From: Numida meleagris
Lineage: Eukaryota; Chordata; Aves; Galliformes; Numididae
DNA: 64,000 nucleotides
Reading direction: 5' to 3'
Assembly: GCF_002078875.1 (NCBI RefSeq)
Contig: NC_034412.1
Coordinates: 13,206,995 to 13,270,994 of the forward strand
Shown here: piece after piece, positions 37,791 through 48,499 of the stretch
How the letters are laid out: every line of letters starts with the position of its first letter
Numbering within the stretch: position 1 is the first letter of the stretch
Translations under genes and position numbers: made by a program
Notes under the pieces: model-generated
The model's database searches: none
Seen by the model: the letters and a program-made list of their open reading frames with translations, nothing else
What the model was told of the DNA's origin: nothing

Positions 37791-38119
37791 TGTAGTGGAA
37801 ATGCTAAGTCATGGCTTAAAGCAGTGATTGAGCACCTGGTGGGAAGGCAGGGCCAACCCAGGGGAGCTCAGGTGCGTGCACTGCACCTGAGTGACCAGAA
37901 GGGATGGAGCCAGGATCCACCCCTTCCCAGGCCTCGTTTAAGGCTTGGCAGTGGAGGCAAGGGTATCTCACTGGAGATCTCTGCCTACCTGAGGCCTTTC
38001 AAAGGTAAGCAGCTCCTTTCCTTTATTTCCGTGTCTGCTGCATTTGAGCAAATCCTCACTTGTTACAGCCTAAGACCTTGCTGCTCTGTGGTTTTTGCTG
38101 TGGTTTCCATCACATTACA
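37791..38119 (+). mobile_element. Solo LTR (329 bp) with 5-bp target duplication CTGGG
   Basis: The element starts TGTAGTGGAAATG and ends CCATCACATTACA, so it has TG...CA ends and near-complementary termini (TGTAGTG versus CATTACA). It is flanked on both sides by CTGGG (37786-37790 and 38120-38124). Inside are GGAGCTCAGGTGCGTGCACT, GGATGGAGCCAGGATCCACC and a TTTAAGG TATA-like box (about 37937), as in an LTR U3/R region. No internal retroviral genes are present, consistent with LTR-LTR recombination. The open frame across 37743-38180 on the plus strand is incidental. A diverged relative lies at about 25133-25300. Confidence 0.8.
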
Positions 38120-40153
38120 CTGGGCAAACCAACTTTACCCCAAAGTGGATGGAAACAGGGCTAAGTGCAGTAGGAAATGACCAAAACACCATAGAAAATA
38201 GAAAGCCTGTCAGTCGCTGTATCTCATTCTTTGTTTTCTGAATAGCATTGCAAATATTTAAGTGTTGTGAAACTGGAAAATCATCCAGAGTTCACATAAA
38301 GTGCATTTTTCACCTAATACTATTTTACGTACATGAAACATTAGTTGTTTTTTCTACCATAGCCAGAAACAGCGAGGCAGCTGTTAGAACAGTGTTCAAG
38401 TTTGCCTTCCATTTCAGGTACAGACAGTGACAAAGAACAATGTTCAGTTGCCACATTTCAAGTAACTTTCAATAAGCAGAGTGCTGTTTAAAACCACAGC
38501 ATTGCTGGAGAGGAAAAAATATTTTAATAAGCCTATGTACTGCTCACTGTTCTGTCAGCAGCTGTGCTACTTCAGTACCTTTACAAGAGACAGAACACAA
38601 TTAGAGCAATGGCTTGCAGCTCTTTTCTTCAGATAAAGTGGTATTTTAAGGCTACGTGTACTAGATAAACCATTAAGATTGAGAAGAGCGAGAGCTGCCT
38701 ACAAAATTACTTCTATCTTCTCAGTAGCAGATAGCTTGATTTGATAAACAGGAAGTGAGAGCTCAGCCTTTTTTTTCCATTCTGCTTACTTAGTTTTTTG
38801 TCAACTTTATATTTCTATCTAGCACGTGATGTGCTGCTAACTGCTTGGAACACATGATAGAAAATGAATTCTCTTCACTTGATTTTTTGGAACTAATTCA
38901 GCAAATATGTTAAAATATTTCTTCCATAGGCATCAAAAATCTTGAATGAAAGTTTTACATTCAAAATTAATTAAAGGATATAGCTTTGTAAGTCACAGGG
39001 CAGTCTATTATTGCTGATAAATGCACTTAATAAACAATTACACTGAAGTCAAAAGGGAATTGCAGTTGAACAAAAACCAGAGCATGGTATGATCATGTTT
39101 TCTGTTTTGTATGTCAGTGCTTTTGCCAGTCAGGAAGGCTGCCAGGCATTGTTCTTGTCTCCTAAATACAGTCAAATCTCTCCCTCTTTCCTTTTTTACT
39201 TATTTTCTTTTTAATAGGGCACTTGCCCTCTGAAAGTGAAAATCTTAGTAGGCTCAGACCTCTCCTGTCATTTAGAGAAACCCACACTTTGCAGTGGAGA
39301 CTTTTAAGAATCTTTCAGCAAATTGGGACTATGGAAACAGGAATGGGCAATCCCCTGTAAGGGCAACAGGAATTTATGTGTTAGTCCTCCTCCCTTCCGG
39401 TAACACAAACCTGCTTCAGTATACCAAGTTTGATGTAACAGAGTAGCACATTAGCCTTGAAAACTAAACACTTGAGCTAAGACAAACCTCTTGCAACCAA
39501 CTAGCAGGAAAAAGGATGAAGACTCAGCAAAATCTGGCCAGTGTGACTGCCACAGTACTTTCCTGTCTCCACCCACCACAGCTAGAGGTCTAGTCTAGTT
39601 CTCTCTTACAACATTAGGAGGCTGGCAGCAACTACAGGCAGGCACACGATTGTTCCACGTTGGCAAGGACTTTGAGCAGATGGTTAAATCCAAATTCTGC
39701 TGAGATGCCGAGTGTACATTCTAAGCATAATTAAAAAGTTTTGTATAATTATAACCACTACTATACACAAAAATATGTATTACTATGGTAGATAAACAAT
39801 GATACTTTTAAAAAGCAAAATAATATATTGAAATAATGTAAAAGACATTTGTAAGGGCTTAGGACCTGCATGTGAATATGTGATGTCTTTGAATTCAAAG
39901 TTTTAGACAGATTTTAGAAAGTCTCTCCGCACTCATGAATTCTTTAAGTTGCTGTCCTTTTATTTTATTTTAAACAAACATAAGAAGCAAATATTGCAAG
40001 GGTGGAGAAAAAAATATACTAAATAAGTAAAATATTTTAATTTTTACATGTTGGAAAACAGAAAAGTTGACCACATCACCAAGGACTCTAAATAAAATGA
40101 ATAAAAAAAAATCTTGCACAATTTAGAATAAAAAAAAAAAAAGTAGTTTTTAC

Positions 40154-40356
40154 CTTTTGAAGCATTGCATTGCCTTGGTGGCCGTTGACATTGTGATGGC
40201 TGATCTCTCTTTTGTATTGGTATTCATAGACCTGATTAGTTATATTAATAAGTAGACTGGATGGCCCAGATTTCAGTTTTTCACACTCATAAACAGTTCC
40301 ACTTTCAACATCTGACGTTTTTGTTGCATATCGTATAATTAATCCCATTACAAGGC
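40154..40356 (-). CDS. SLC9A9: SLC9A9 coding exon 2 (residues 59-126)
   Basis: The exon is 203 bp between the acceptor CTCTACAG|GCC and the donor AAAG|GTAAAA. With the one base carried over from exon 1 it makes exactly 68 codons. It begins GLVMGLIIRYA, completing the second hydrophobic segment, then gives a polar luminal loop that carries an N-glycosylation sequon, N-I-T, at about residue 96. It continues through YEYQYKREISHHN and ends GNAMLQK. The luminal loop is the most variable part of organellar exchangers, and here it is the least conserved part of the five exons. An open frame runs on past the acceptor into intron 1 (to about 40432), which is incidental. Confidence 0.95.
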
Positions 40357-43300
40357 CTGTAGAGGGGGGAAAAAAAAAAGGTTCAGGTGCATTTAAGTAT
40401 TTGATGCTGCACAATTGCTGACTTGAGGACAAATGAACTTCCCTGCTCTTGCTCTACTGAAGCCTACAACACTGCTTTCTCAGTGTTTCTACCTTCACAG
40501 ATGTGCACTTAACTCAGTACTTCATAGGGGACTGTACAATATTCTTTCAAAATGGTAATTTCATTAGAATACTGATGTTGGTTTGCCATGTCCTCTGATG
40601 TGCTCCTATTTTTGCAATCCCATTGCTGGAATCATTCTGTAATAGCAGCTGACTAGCTTAAATACTGCATTTTCAAAAGATATCGAGAGAAGGGGCATGG
40701 CTGCGTAACTGAAGAGCTGTACTGAGCGTAAAAAATCAGCTGTGATCTTGATGGCACTTCCTTCATGGAGGTGCATTTCTTTCTCTCTCTTGGCACTAGT
40801 GGGAGCTTGAATAATTACTTCAGGAGATGGTTAATTGTGGGAAATAGCTGATAGGAATCTGAAAGTCACGTTTTATTACGTAATCAGATGCTATGGACAA
40901 TGAAAGTGATCAAAAGCACCTGGACAGGTGTCTGTTATTTTCACAATTTCCACTAAGAGAGACCTCTGAAATGCAGTTATCTAGAATAGGTGTAACATGA
41001 GCTTGTAGCTTCCTGGGTTGATGATGCAACTGAATGACATCTGTATTGCGTACTTTGTATGTGTCTGCATTTATGCTTGTTTAGTATGGGCAGTTTCTTT
41101 AAATGGAACAGGATTTAGGTATGCAGCAGAAAACGCCAAGGCTTTCTGAAGATACATAGCATTTGTGTAGTCAATCAGATAATAAATCTAGCTATAGTAA
41201 AAGACAGAACTCCTCAAAGAAACCAAAGAACCTCTTTGGTTCATGTACCTTGAACCAAATTTTGTTTGATAATTTAAAATGTGAAAAAGTGTTCTCTGTT
41301 ACAGTAATGTAATTGTACAGAATTGCTTGAGGGAAAAATATTTCAAAATTTAGTGTCAAATTCAGACTAGGAGTCAAGAGGAACAGTTCTTATTCTGTAT
41401 TCTGATAAGACATTATCTTCAGTGACAGACTCAAGCTACCTCTGTAAGAGATTTCTGGAATGGAAATGGATGCAAATATTGTTGATCAAGATAACCCTTG
41501 ATTATAAATAAATCAATTTGCAGAAAATAGTTGTTTTAACTATATGACAACAGTAGTTGTAGATAACTGTTCGATACTGACTGAGAATTACAACTGGCAT
41601 TCAAGTCAGCCTTTGGATTTTCTTCCACAGTTTTAGTTCTTATCCTCAGATGGAGTTCAGATTTGGATAATACACTGAACCATTAAAAAAAAAAAAAATG
41701 AAAGCACGGGGAAATTGTGAGAGTCATCAACAGCATACACATTAGAGAAATTACATTAAAGCACATTCTAACAATCAATATTCTCAGGGCATCTATGGGG
41801 CTTTGAGGTCCTTTTAGCTTTCAATGAAATTCTATGGTGCCTTAGGTTTGAACAAAATATAGATGGGATCTATAATGATGAGTTGCTTCAGAATGTTTTC
41901 AAATTCTCTATGGAAGGTTTGGACAAAGACAATTGCTACAGCACTACACTATGCTGCAGGAATCTGTTAAGGTGGTGGAATAGTACTGTTCCTTCAGTAA
42001 TAATAAATGTGCCAAAGGCCTAGATGAAAACCCTGGTAAGTTAAAAATCTGGGAAGAGTATCTTTAATATTTTAGTAGATATATCATTTATGGAATGCAC
42101 TTTCTTCTTTAAATTATTACATAATATCTCTTTAATGATAGATTCAGGAGTCCAGATTATTAATATCAATAATTCATTTTTAAGTAGCTGGATAACGTAG
42201 TCTTCTTTCCTCTACTCCACCTTCCAAACTGAAACCATGCTTTTGTAATGTATATCCTAGAACATTTCTTTTTGTGTATTTAAAGAAGAAAAGCTTCTGG
42301 GAAATACCATGGTAACAATTTTTAATGTATTTACTATGGGGAAAAAAAAAGCCAGTAATTTCTAAGACCTGAGCCATGTTTCAACTTTAATCCAGTTTTT
42401 CCAACTTCTGCTTATTCTGTAAGCAGAATAATGTCTGTAGTCACAGAGAGGAGTATTAGAAGGGATTTCTAAGTCACCCACACCCAATTCTTGAGCTAAA
42501 CAAGATTGTTGGTTTTTTTTTTTTCTCCTTTTTTTCCCCAGGACTTTGTCTGGTCAGCTTTCCTTTAAATAAGGACATCAAGGGAACCTTCAGAAGAGGC
42601 TAGGCTCAACCAGTATTCTTATTGCACACCTGTCAGGAGTTGAGCTACTGGGGGAGGGAGTGTTAGACCTCCAATCTCAGCCCTCCAATCCCTTCCAAAC
42701 TTCATGAAGCAGCTCAAAGTCCTCTAAAGTGGAGCCATTTCTTTCTACCAAATACTGTAATTACTATATTCTGTTATTTGTCATTTTGTTTTCCTTTCAG
42801 TCTGATAAATGAGTTGTATGGAACACAGCTTTAAAAGCAGGTGCACCTTACATCAGCCTCACCTTCATCTTGTATTCCCTAGTGTGAGAACTATTCAGGT
42901 TGAGAATGGTTTTTAACTGATACAGCTAATGAGGCTAGCAGATAATGTCACCATATTGATAGGATGATGTTTTGTTTTTGTTAGTGTTTGGTGAAGTTTA
43001 ACTCTGGTTGCCTACCTCAAAGACTGCTTTAACCTGCTAATCACGCATAACTGGTGGCATCGGCACCTCAGCTCTGATACCTAAATTCTGAGGTGCTTAA
43101 GAACTTTGGCTGCTTACAGTCTATTCCTTCATTTAGCATGCTCTGTACAATTCCCTTTTAAAATGGAGGGCTGTAAATTATGTGTTCTGTGGGGAATTTC
43201 GCAACAGACCTGGTTTATGATTTAGTGATCTAGAGAAATTCAGCCCTACATGAGCTGACTAATAAGCTTTAGAAATACTCATGCACAATTTTATTTTGAA

Positions 43301-46056
43301 GCTTCATTTGGTTTTGTGTGTGCACTTTCAATGTGTCTGAGAAAGTGCTTACTATAGTGCTTACCATCTAAATATGTTAATTTTGCTCTTTCCTTTCAGG
43401 GTAGCATAACAGTACTCCTTCATATTCACCTGCCTCTTTGATGTATAGAAACCAGAAAGTAAGTTGAGGCTATTATTTGGGGTCTGTTTATCAATGCAAG
43501 CTACAGTATGCAGAGAAACCTGTCGCCCAAGATCCTGGAGAACAAAGTGGTGAACAAAAAACCAGTGAGTCTGTGTTCTTCATTTTTTGTAAGTGACTTT
43601 TCTATTTGGTGCTCAAACTGAACAACTTGAGAGTATAAGTAATCTAAAGCTAAACACCTTGAAATATCTGCATATACTCTAGGTATACACTAGGTATAGG
43701 TAAACACTATTTGAAGAAAAAAATTGTACATTAGCTTAAACTAAAGGTGTTCTTTTCTATTTTTGGTAAATACAGAAAGATTATTGATGTAAATAGGGCT
43801 ATATTTGGAGTAGAAACATTGATTTGATTAAGAAATCAATTGTGTTCAATTTTTAATGTTTCTAAATGGACTATTTTCAAGTATGGTATATTTTTGTTGT
43901 TGAAACTGTTCAGACTAAAGATGCATTTACCTAGGAAGCTTATACAGGAGGGAAGATGCATGCATACTTTAAATAGAATGCTCTATCAGTATGTTCTTAG
44001 TGTCTAATTTGTGTCTGTTCAGCATTTTGCAGTAAACTTAACTTCCTGTGTTTGCATTTCTGTTCTTACTTCCTGGTCTTCCTTGCATTTCACTGCTATT
44101 TCAATGCTTCACATGCGTTCCACTGCTATACATCTGATGGGACACTGCCTCGGTAAGGAATACAGTCCCATCCATCATGCTGTAGGATACAGTCTGTAAA
44201 TAAGTGGCAATATTCCGTCACTTGAAGGAAAATTGTTTGCTGCTTCTGCTGCCATTCATATATCTAGTAAATAGCTCAATGGACTACAGTAAAGCAAACT
44301 GCAGGGCAGACATATTATAATACAAAACAGATATAAAAGATAACTATTCTGATAATAGAAGACCTAGAAATTGTGTAAGAGAAAATCAGTTGTAGCAAAA
44401 TCACTCAGGCTTAGCTGCACTGTGAGTGAGGGCAGGATTTATCTGACTGTCAGTACTTAGTGCTATAATTGATTTCCTGAACTGATTTTTTCTCCTGAAG
44501 TTGCTGTCAGCTCATCTAATACCTCTATCATTACCTCAGAAATTCCACTTTCTTTTTATGATCACAGTTTCATAATGCTGAAGATACCCAAAGCCATATT
44601 GAAAATTCTGAAGAATAGAAAGGACATAATCAGCTTCCTAGATCCTATGAATGAATATATTTTTCTTCTGTGTCTAAGGGTCACCATAAATAATGCAAGT
44701 CTAAATAGCTCATTTGCAACCATGAGGATCATTTCCTTAGTTCATGACTGTTTTAATAGTTCAGAAACTCTCCTACTGGAGCACTGATCTCTTAACTTGT
44801 CAAAAGAATATCATGAGCTGGTTATCTTCATAATGTGTAGATTGTGTTCTAGGCAGGCAGCAAAATGGAGCTAGAGCAGATAGCAAAGTGGAAGAAGATA
44901 AAACTCTAAATCCCAATTTACTTGTCTAATGTTGTATTTCCCCATATTTCATATATATTAAGTTAGGCTTTTTTATCAGCTTTCAGCAAATGTCCTCAGC
45001 TGCACATGGGGAAACTGTACAATAGCAGGGGAAGCTATTATGGAAGTCACCCACTCCGTTATAAAAATACCAGTTTACAAGTTGACTAGTTTACCTGTCA
45101 TAGTTTACAAGTTGATCACAATGAGATCAATGAAAATATTGCACGTGTTTGCATGTGGTTTGAGACAAATATTCTTCAGGATATACAACTTTAACAAAAT
45201 TGGTTTCGGTATTACGCTGCTGAAGTATTTAATGTGCAAAGAACGAGTCAGTCAAAATAGGCCTAGGGATCAAGATGAGTAATGACAGAGCTGTAGATCT
45301 ACATCTTCCATTTTGACAATTGTATACATATTGCATGTGTGTCTTATGGCTACAGAATAGGAAATCACACATGAGAAAAATGAAATGGTAACAAGAGAGA
45401 ATGGCAAGATAAGCCCTTACACAAGTCTATACAACTAGTGAGTAATTCTTATTGGTGGGCAATGCAGAAGATTCTACATGAAAGTGATGTACAATTTTGC
45501 AGAACAGCATAAAAGATTAAAACTAGACAGGCAAATTGAAATTACAGTACAATGACAGCATTCAGAGATTACTCGAGAAACATTCTTCATAGTCTGCTTT
45601 TCTAAGGCACTGTGGAAAAAAGAAGTCTCAAAATGATTTAAACTTCATTAGATAACATGAGTGGATTCACAGAGCTCCTTAGTCTAAAACTTTGAATGTT
45701 ATACAAAACAAGTGTGTAAAATAGGCATGATAAATCATTTCTTTGACTGTGGGCATTTGTATTTTTAGGAATAGTAAATTCTCTGGCTCATGAAGTGTCG
45801 TTAGAGGCAGTCTGCCTGTGCAGGAATATAACCTGCCCATCTTGAAGTTATACAGCCCATGGTATTCACTCAACAAGTCAACCTGTAGCTACTTCACGAG
45901 AGATTATATTACATTCTTATTTTACTGCACATTTAAGGGGCTGATAGCACTTCATTCAGCACATTTTTCTGAGCTTTGTCAGTGCTTGATCTCAAGTGCT
46001 TGGTTATAAATATGCAACTAGTCCTATGTTAAACCGGCACTTGAATTTATACTCAC
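40357..46056 (-). other. SLC9A9 intron 1 (5.7 kb)
   Basis: AT-rich, without recognisable repeats beyond short A runs (for example about 41685-41698) and a T-run near 42512. No additional exon could be recognised. A 14-bp direct repeat AGTTTACAAGTTGA occurs twice 30 bp apart at 45072 and 45102. Confidence 0.9.
42406..42428. repeat. Perfect 9-bp inverted repeat, 5-bp loop
   Basis: TTCTGCTTA and TAAGCAGAA flank TTCTG. A short hairpin in intron 1 with no assigned role. Confidence 0.55.
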
Positions 46057-46231
46057 CATAAACCATAGCTCCTCCAGTTTCATGCAGAAAGCGGAATCGG
46101 TGATTTTTAAACAACCAAATTGTTAATATTGTAAGAATGAGCAGAAAATTAAAGACTAGCAACTCCACAGCTCCCTCATGATAAAACTGATCTTCATCTT
46201 TCAGCGATGCGTATTTCTTCAACTTCTCCAT
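46057..46231 (-). CDS. SLC9A9: SLC9A9 coding exon 1 (residues 1-58)
   Basis: The start codon is the ATG at 46229-46231. It is the first ATG after an in-frame TGA at 46280-46282 and has a purine at -3 and G at +4. The apparent earlier start at 46256-46258 is GTG, not ATG. The first residues, MEKLKKYASLKDEDQFYHE, align without gaps to the human NHE9 N-terminus as I remember it. A hydrophobic stretch at about residues 21-40 (AVELLVFNFLLILTILTIWL) is the first membrane segment or signal anchor, followed by the conserved loop HETGGAMVYG. The exon ends with one base of the next codon at the donor G|GTGAGT. The 5' UTR boundary and transcription start are not visible; there is no CpG island and no convincing TATA box at a sensible distance. 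Confidence 0.95.
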
Positions 46232-46780
46232 TTCACTCCGTTTACAAAGAAGACACACAATATAAAAGAATGGAAAAAATCACAGAAGAAGGAAGGTGTT
46301 ATCACCTTTGGTATAGAAAAGTCCAGACACTGTAGCAATTCACAGCAAGCACATCTGCTTGATTTGCAGCCTCACGGTGAAGTGCCCCAGCTCAGAATTC
46401 AGCTGGATTCTAGTTACAGCTTCCTGTTTCTGTCTTAAAGCTGCCCTGTCTCATTTTTAATGTTAGAGTTGCATCACTGGTCTGTGCTTGCTCCAGCTGT
46501 AAATGCACAAATTGTTTGCAAGGCTCAGGCTCTGCCAGTTTCTCAGATCTTGTAAAATTCAGTCTGTGTTCATGAATTTTCTTTCTGTAACACAATCTGA
46601 AGCCTAAAAATCATATTTGGTCTTTATAGTTTTAGATGGAAAAAATGACATTAAGAGCATGACATAGTAACCTTCACTACTCCTTGGAAAGATTTTTTTT
46701 TTTAACTTCTACTTTCCCCCTTTTAAATGTAAGCAACGTGGAAGGTGGTATTTCTTTTTTTTTTTTTTTTTTTCCCCAAG
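46232..46780 (-). other. SLC9A9 5' UTR and proximal upstream region
   Basis: Immediately upstream of the ATG the gene strand reads through an in-frame stop (46280-46282), so translation cannot start further out in this frame. The region is not CpG-rich. A TTTTATATT sequence lies about 30 bp before the ATG, too close to act as an ordinary TATA box for this start. The transcription start is therefore undefined and a further noncoding exon upstream is possible. Confidence 0.5.
46755..46773. repeat. T19 homopolymer beside a CR1
   Basis: A run of 19 T about 20 bp left of the CR1 at 46793. A shorter T run sits at about 46690-46702. Confidence 0.9.
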
Positions 46781-46792
46781 AAAATAATGGAA

Positions 46793-47250
46793 AGATTTGA
46801 GTTGGAAGGGACCTTTAAGATCCTCTAGTTCCACCCCCTTGCTATAGGCAGGGACACCTCCCGCTAGAGCAGGTAGCTCAATGCCCCATCCAGCCTGGCC
46901 TTGGACACCTCTGGGGAGAGGGCATCCACAGCCTCTCTGGGCAACTTACGCCAGTGTCTCACCACCCTCACAGTGAAGAATTTCTTCCTAGTATCTAGTT
47001 TAAATCTACCCTCTTCCAGTGTAAAGCCATTTCCCCTTGTTCTGTTGCTACGTGCCCTTATAAAAAGTCCCTCCCCAGCTTTCCTGTGGTCCCCCTTCAG
47101 GTACTGGGAGGCTGCTATCAAATCCTCTTAGGAGCCTTCTCTTCTCCAGGTTGAAGAACCTCAGCTCTCTCAGCCTTGTACCCTAAGAGGGGGTGCTCCA
47201 GCCCTCTGATCATCTTTGTGGCCCTTAGAGGGCTGGAGCACCTCCCCTAC
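46793..47250 (-). repeat. CR1 LINE, minus orientation, with inverted 5' end
   Basis: On the complement it encodes the CR1 C-terminal part (R-T-R-G-N-G, then F-F-T-V-R-V-V-R-H-W-R-K-L-P-R-E-A-V) and ends with the 3' region (GGAAGGGACCTTTAAGATCC on the plus strand). At its 5' side the last 22 or so bases are repeated in inverted orientation: GGTGCTCCAGCCCTCT (47192-47207) and AGAGGGCTGGAGCACC (47227-47242), separated by 19 bp. The very end of the tail (ATTCTATG repeats) is not evident. Confidence 0.85.
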
Positions 47251-47709
47251 AGGGAACAAAGCATAAGGGTTTCAAGGTCTAGGTCCTGAACTCACCTTGA
47301 TCCTATAGGTAGACAGAGGTGTCTGGGAAAGCAAAGGTCAGATAACCTACAATTGAAAGTATTTAAAAAAACCCAAACCTATCAAACTGAATAAAAGCAG
47401 TAGAATTTCGTTTATATAATTTCTACTGTTTTTATGTTTTTATTTACATTGATCAAGCCAGGAAAACAATAGAAATTGTCTTACCATTATCTATTAATCC
47501 TTACAGAAGCTTTTCTGTCCTGGCCTAAAGCTGCAGTACTGCGCTGTACAGGAGAGAAGAATTCCAAAAAAGCTCTCATCATCATTCTATCAAGAAAAAA
47601 ATGGTTCTGCTTCTTAGTACAGTAAGATAATCTTTTCCTCACTGTTCTTTTTCACAATCTCACTGATTTATTTTTTTAAAAAGATTTTGGGCAAACTAAG
47701 ATATAGAAT

Positions 47710-47751
47710 ATTCATTCCAAATCAAGTATTGATCAAATACTTGAAATGAAT
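47710..47751. repeat. Imperfect inverted repeat
   Basis: ATTCATT...TCAAGTATT pairs with AATACTTGA...AATGAAT around GATCA, with a five-base CCAAA bulge on the left arm and one base on the right. AT-rich; the role is unknown. Confidence 0.5.
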
Positions 47752-47969
47752 GCCTAGATGTCTATACTCTTGGTAATTTCAGGGCTGTAGCTCATAACAG
47801 AATGAAGCAACAGCGCCTCCTTAGAAATAGTCAATCTGCAGTGTTTTATAATCACTTTCACTCGTCAAACAATTTGGTTTCCTACAAAGCTAGTTTCATC
47901 GCATTTTGTGTGTTCAGTTTTTCTTACACTTTGTGCGAAGAAAAGTAGTTTCCCTACAGTTCTTTTTCA

Positions 47970-48215
47970 CGGAATCACACAAGATCACATAATGGCTGGA
48001 GCTCTGGGTCCATCTGCTCCAAGCTCTGTTTGCAGGGCCACCCAGAGCAGGGATCTCCAATGTGATCCCACAGCCTTTCTGGTCCCCATGCCAGTGCTTT
48101 ATTACTACACAGCACAGAAGTGCTTCCTGGTATTCAGAGGGAACATCCTGTGTCAGTTTGTACCTGGTCCCTCTTGTCCTGGCACTGGGCGCCACTGAAC
48201 AGAGCCTGGCTTCTT
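47970..48215 (-). repeat. CR1 LINE 3' fragment, minus orientation
   Basis: The plus strand starts with CACGGAATCACACAAGATCA (complement of a CR1 tail), passes through a diverged 3' region, and reaches GGTCCCTCTTGTCCTGGCAC then TGGGCGCCACTGAACAGAGC, the complement of a well-conserved CR1 segment. It is strongly diverged and 5'-truncated. Confidence 0.75.
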
Positions 48216-48429
48216 TTTAATTCATGTTTTTTCTTCATTTACTAGTTTGTTTTTTAACGATTTATCACTGTTTTTACTCTGCAGTTACAGTGTCCTCTCT
48301 CATTTGTATTTCTCTTGTTTTTATCTTTCCTATTGTAATTTTACATGATGATTGCAAACTTCATTAGTATCAAGCCAAAACTGTATTTCTGAACTGAATA
48401 TCTATGGAGTCTCTGAGAGATGAAAAGTA

Positions 48430-48475
48430 GGCAAAAAAAAACAAAACAAACAAACCCCAATAACAACAACAAAAA
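48430..48475. repeat. AAC/CAAA-rich simple tract
   Basis: An imperfect A-rich repeat of CAAAA, CAAAC and AACAAC units. Low complexity only. Confidence 0.8.
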
Positions 48476-48499
48476 GCTTCCAAAATTAATGACCCGTAT

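Larger units (their letters stand above)
34288..40153 (-). other. SLC9A9 intron 2 (5.9 kb)
   Basis: AT-rich intron containing the 155-bp foldback (34626-34780) and a solo LTR (37791-38119). For 34800-37780 and 38125-40153 I see no recognisable gene, RNA or repeat. Confidence 0.9.
2919..46231 (-). other. SLC9A9: SLC9A9 (NHE9) gene, 5' part: coding exons 1-5
   Basis: Five minus-strand exons splice together in phase into one open frame of 216 residues that reads as the N-terminal third of an organellar Na+/H+ exchanger. The exon 5 string [17 protein letters not shown] and exon 1 string FKNHRFRFLHETGGAMVYG are, as I remember the family, those of NHE9 rather than NHE6 or NHE7. NHE9 is a multi-pass exchanger of late recycling endosomes that trades luminal protons for cytosolic Na+ or K+ and so raises endosomal pH; human variants are linked to autism and related disorders. 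The full protein is about 645 residues, so roughly two thirds of the coding sequence lies to the left of the window. All donors are GT and all acceptors AG. The gene is very long with a huge intron 4, as in mammals. No CpG island lies at exon 1. Confidence 0.95.

Noticed and set aside
37743..38180. 145-codon plus-strand open frame
   Set aside because: It spans the whole solo LTR and both flanks, so it is a by-product of the LTR insertion.
46256..46258. Possible earlier SLC9A9 start nine codons upstream of the ATG
   Set aside because: The codon is GTG, and an in-frame TGA lies at 46280-46282. The ATG at 46229-46231 has good context and aligns with the known N-terminus.
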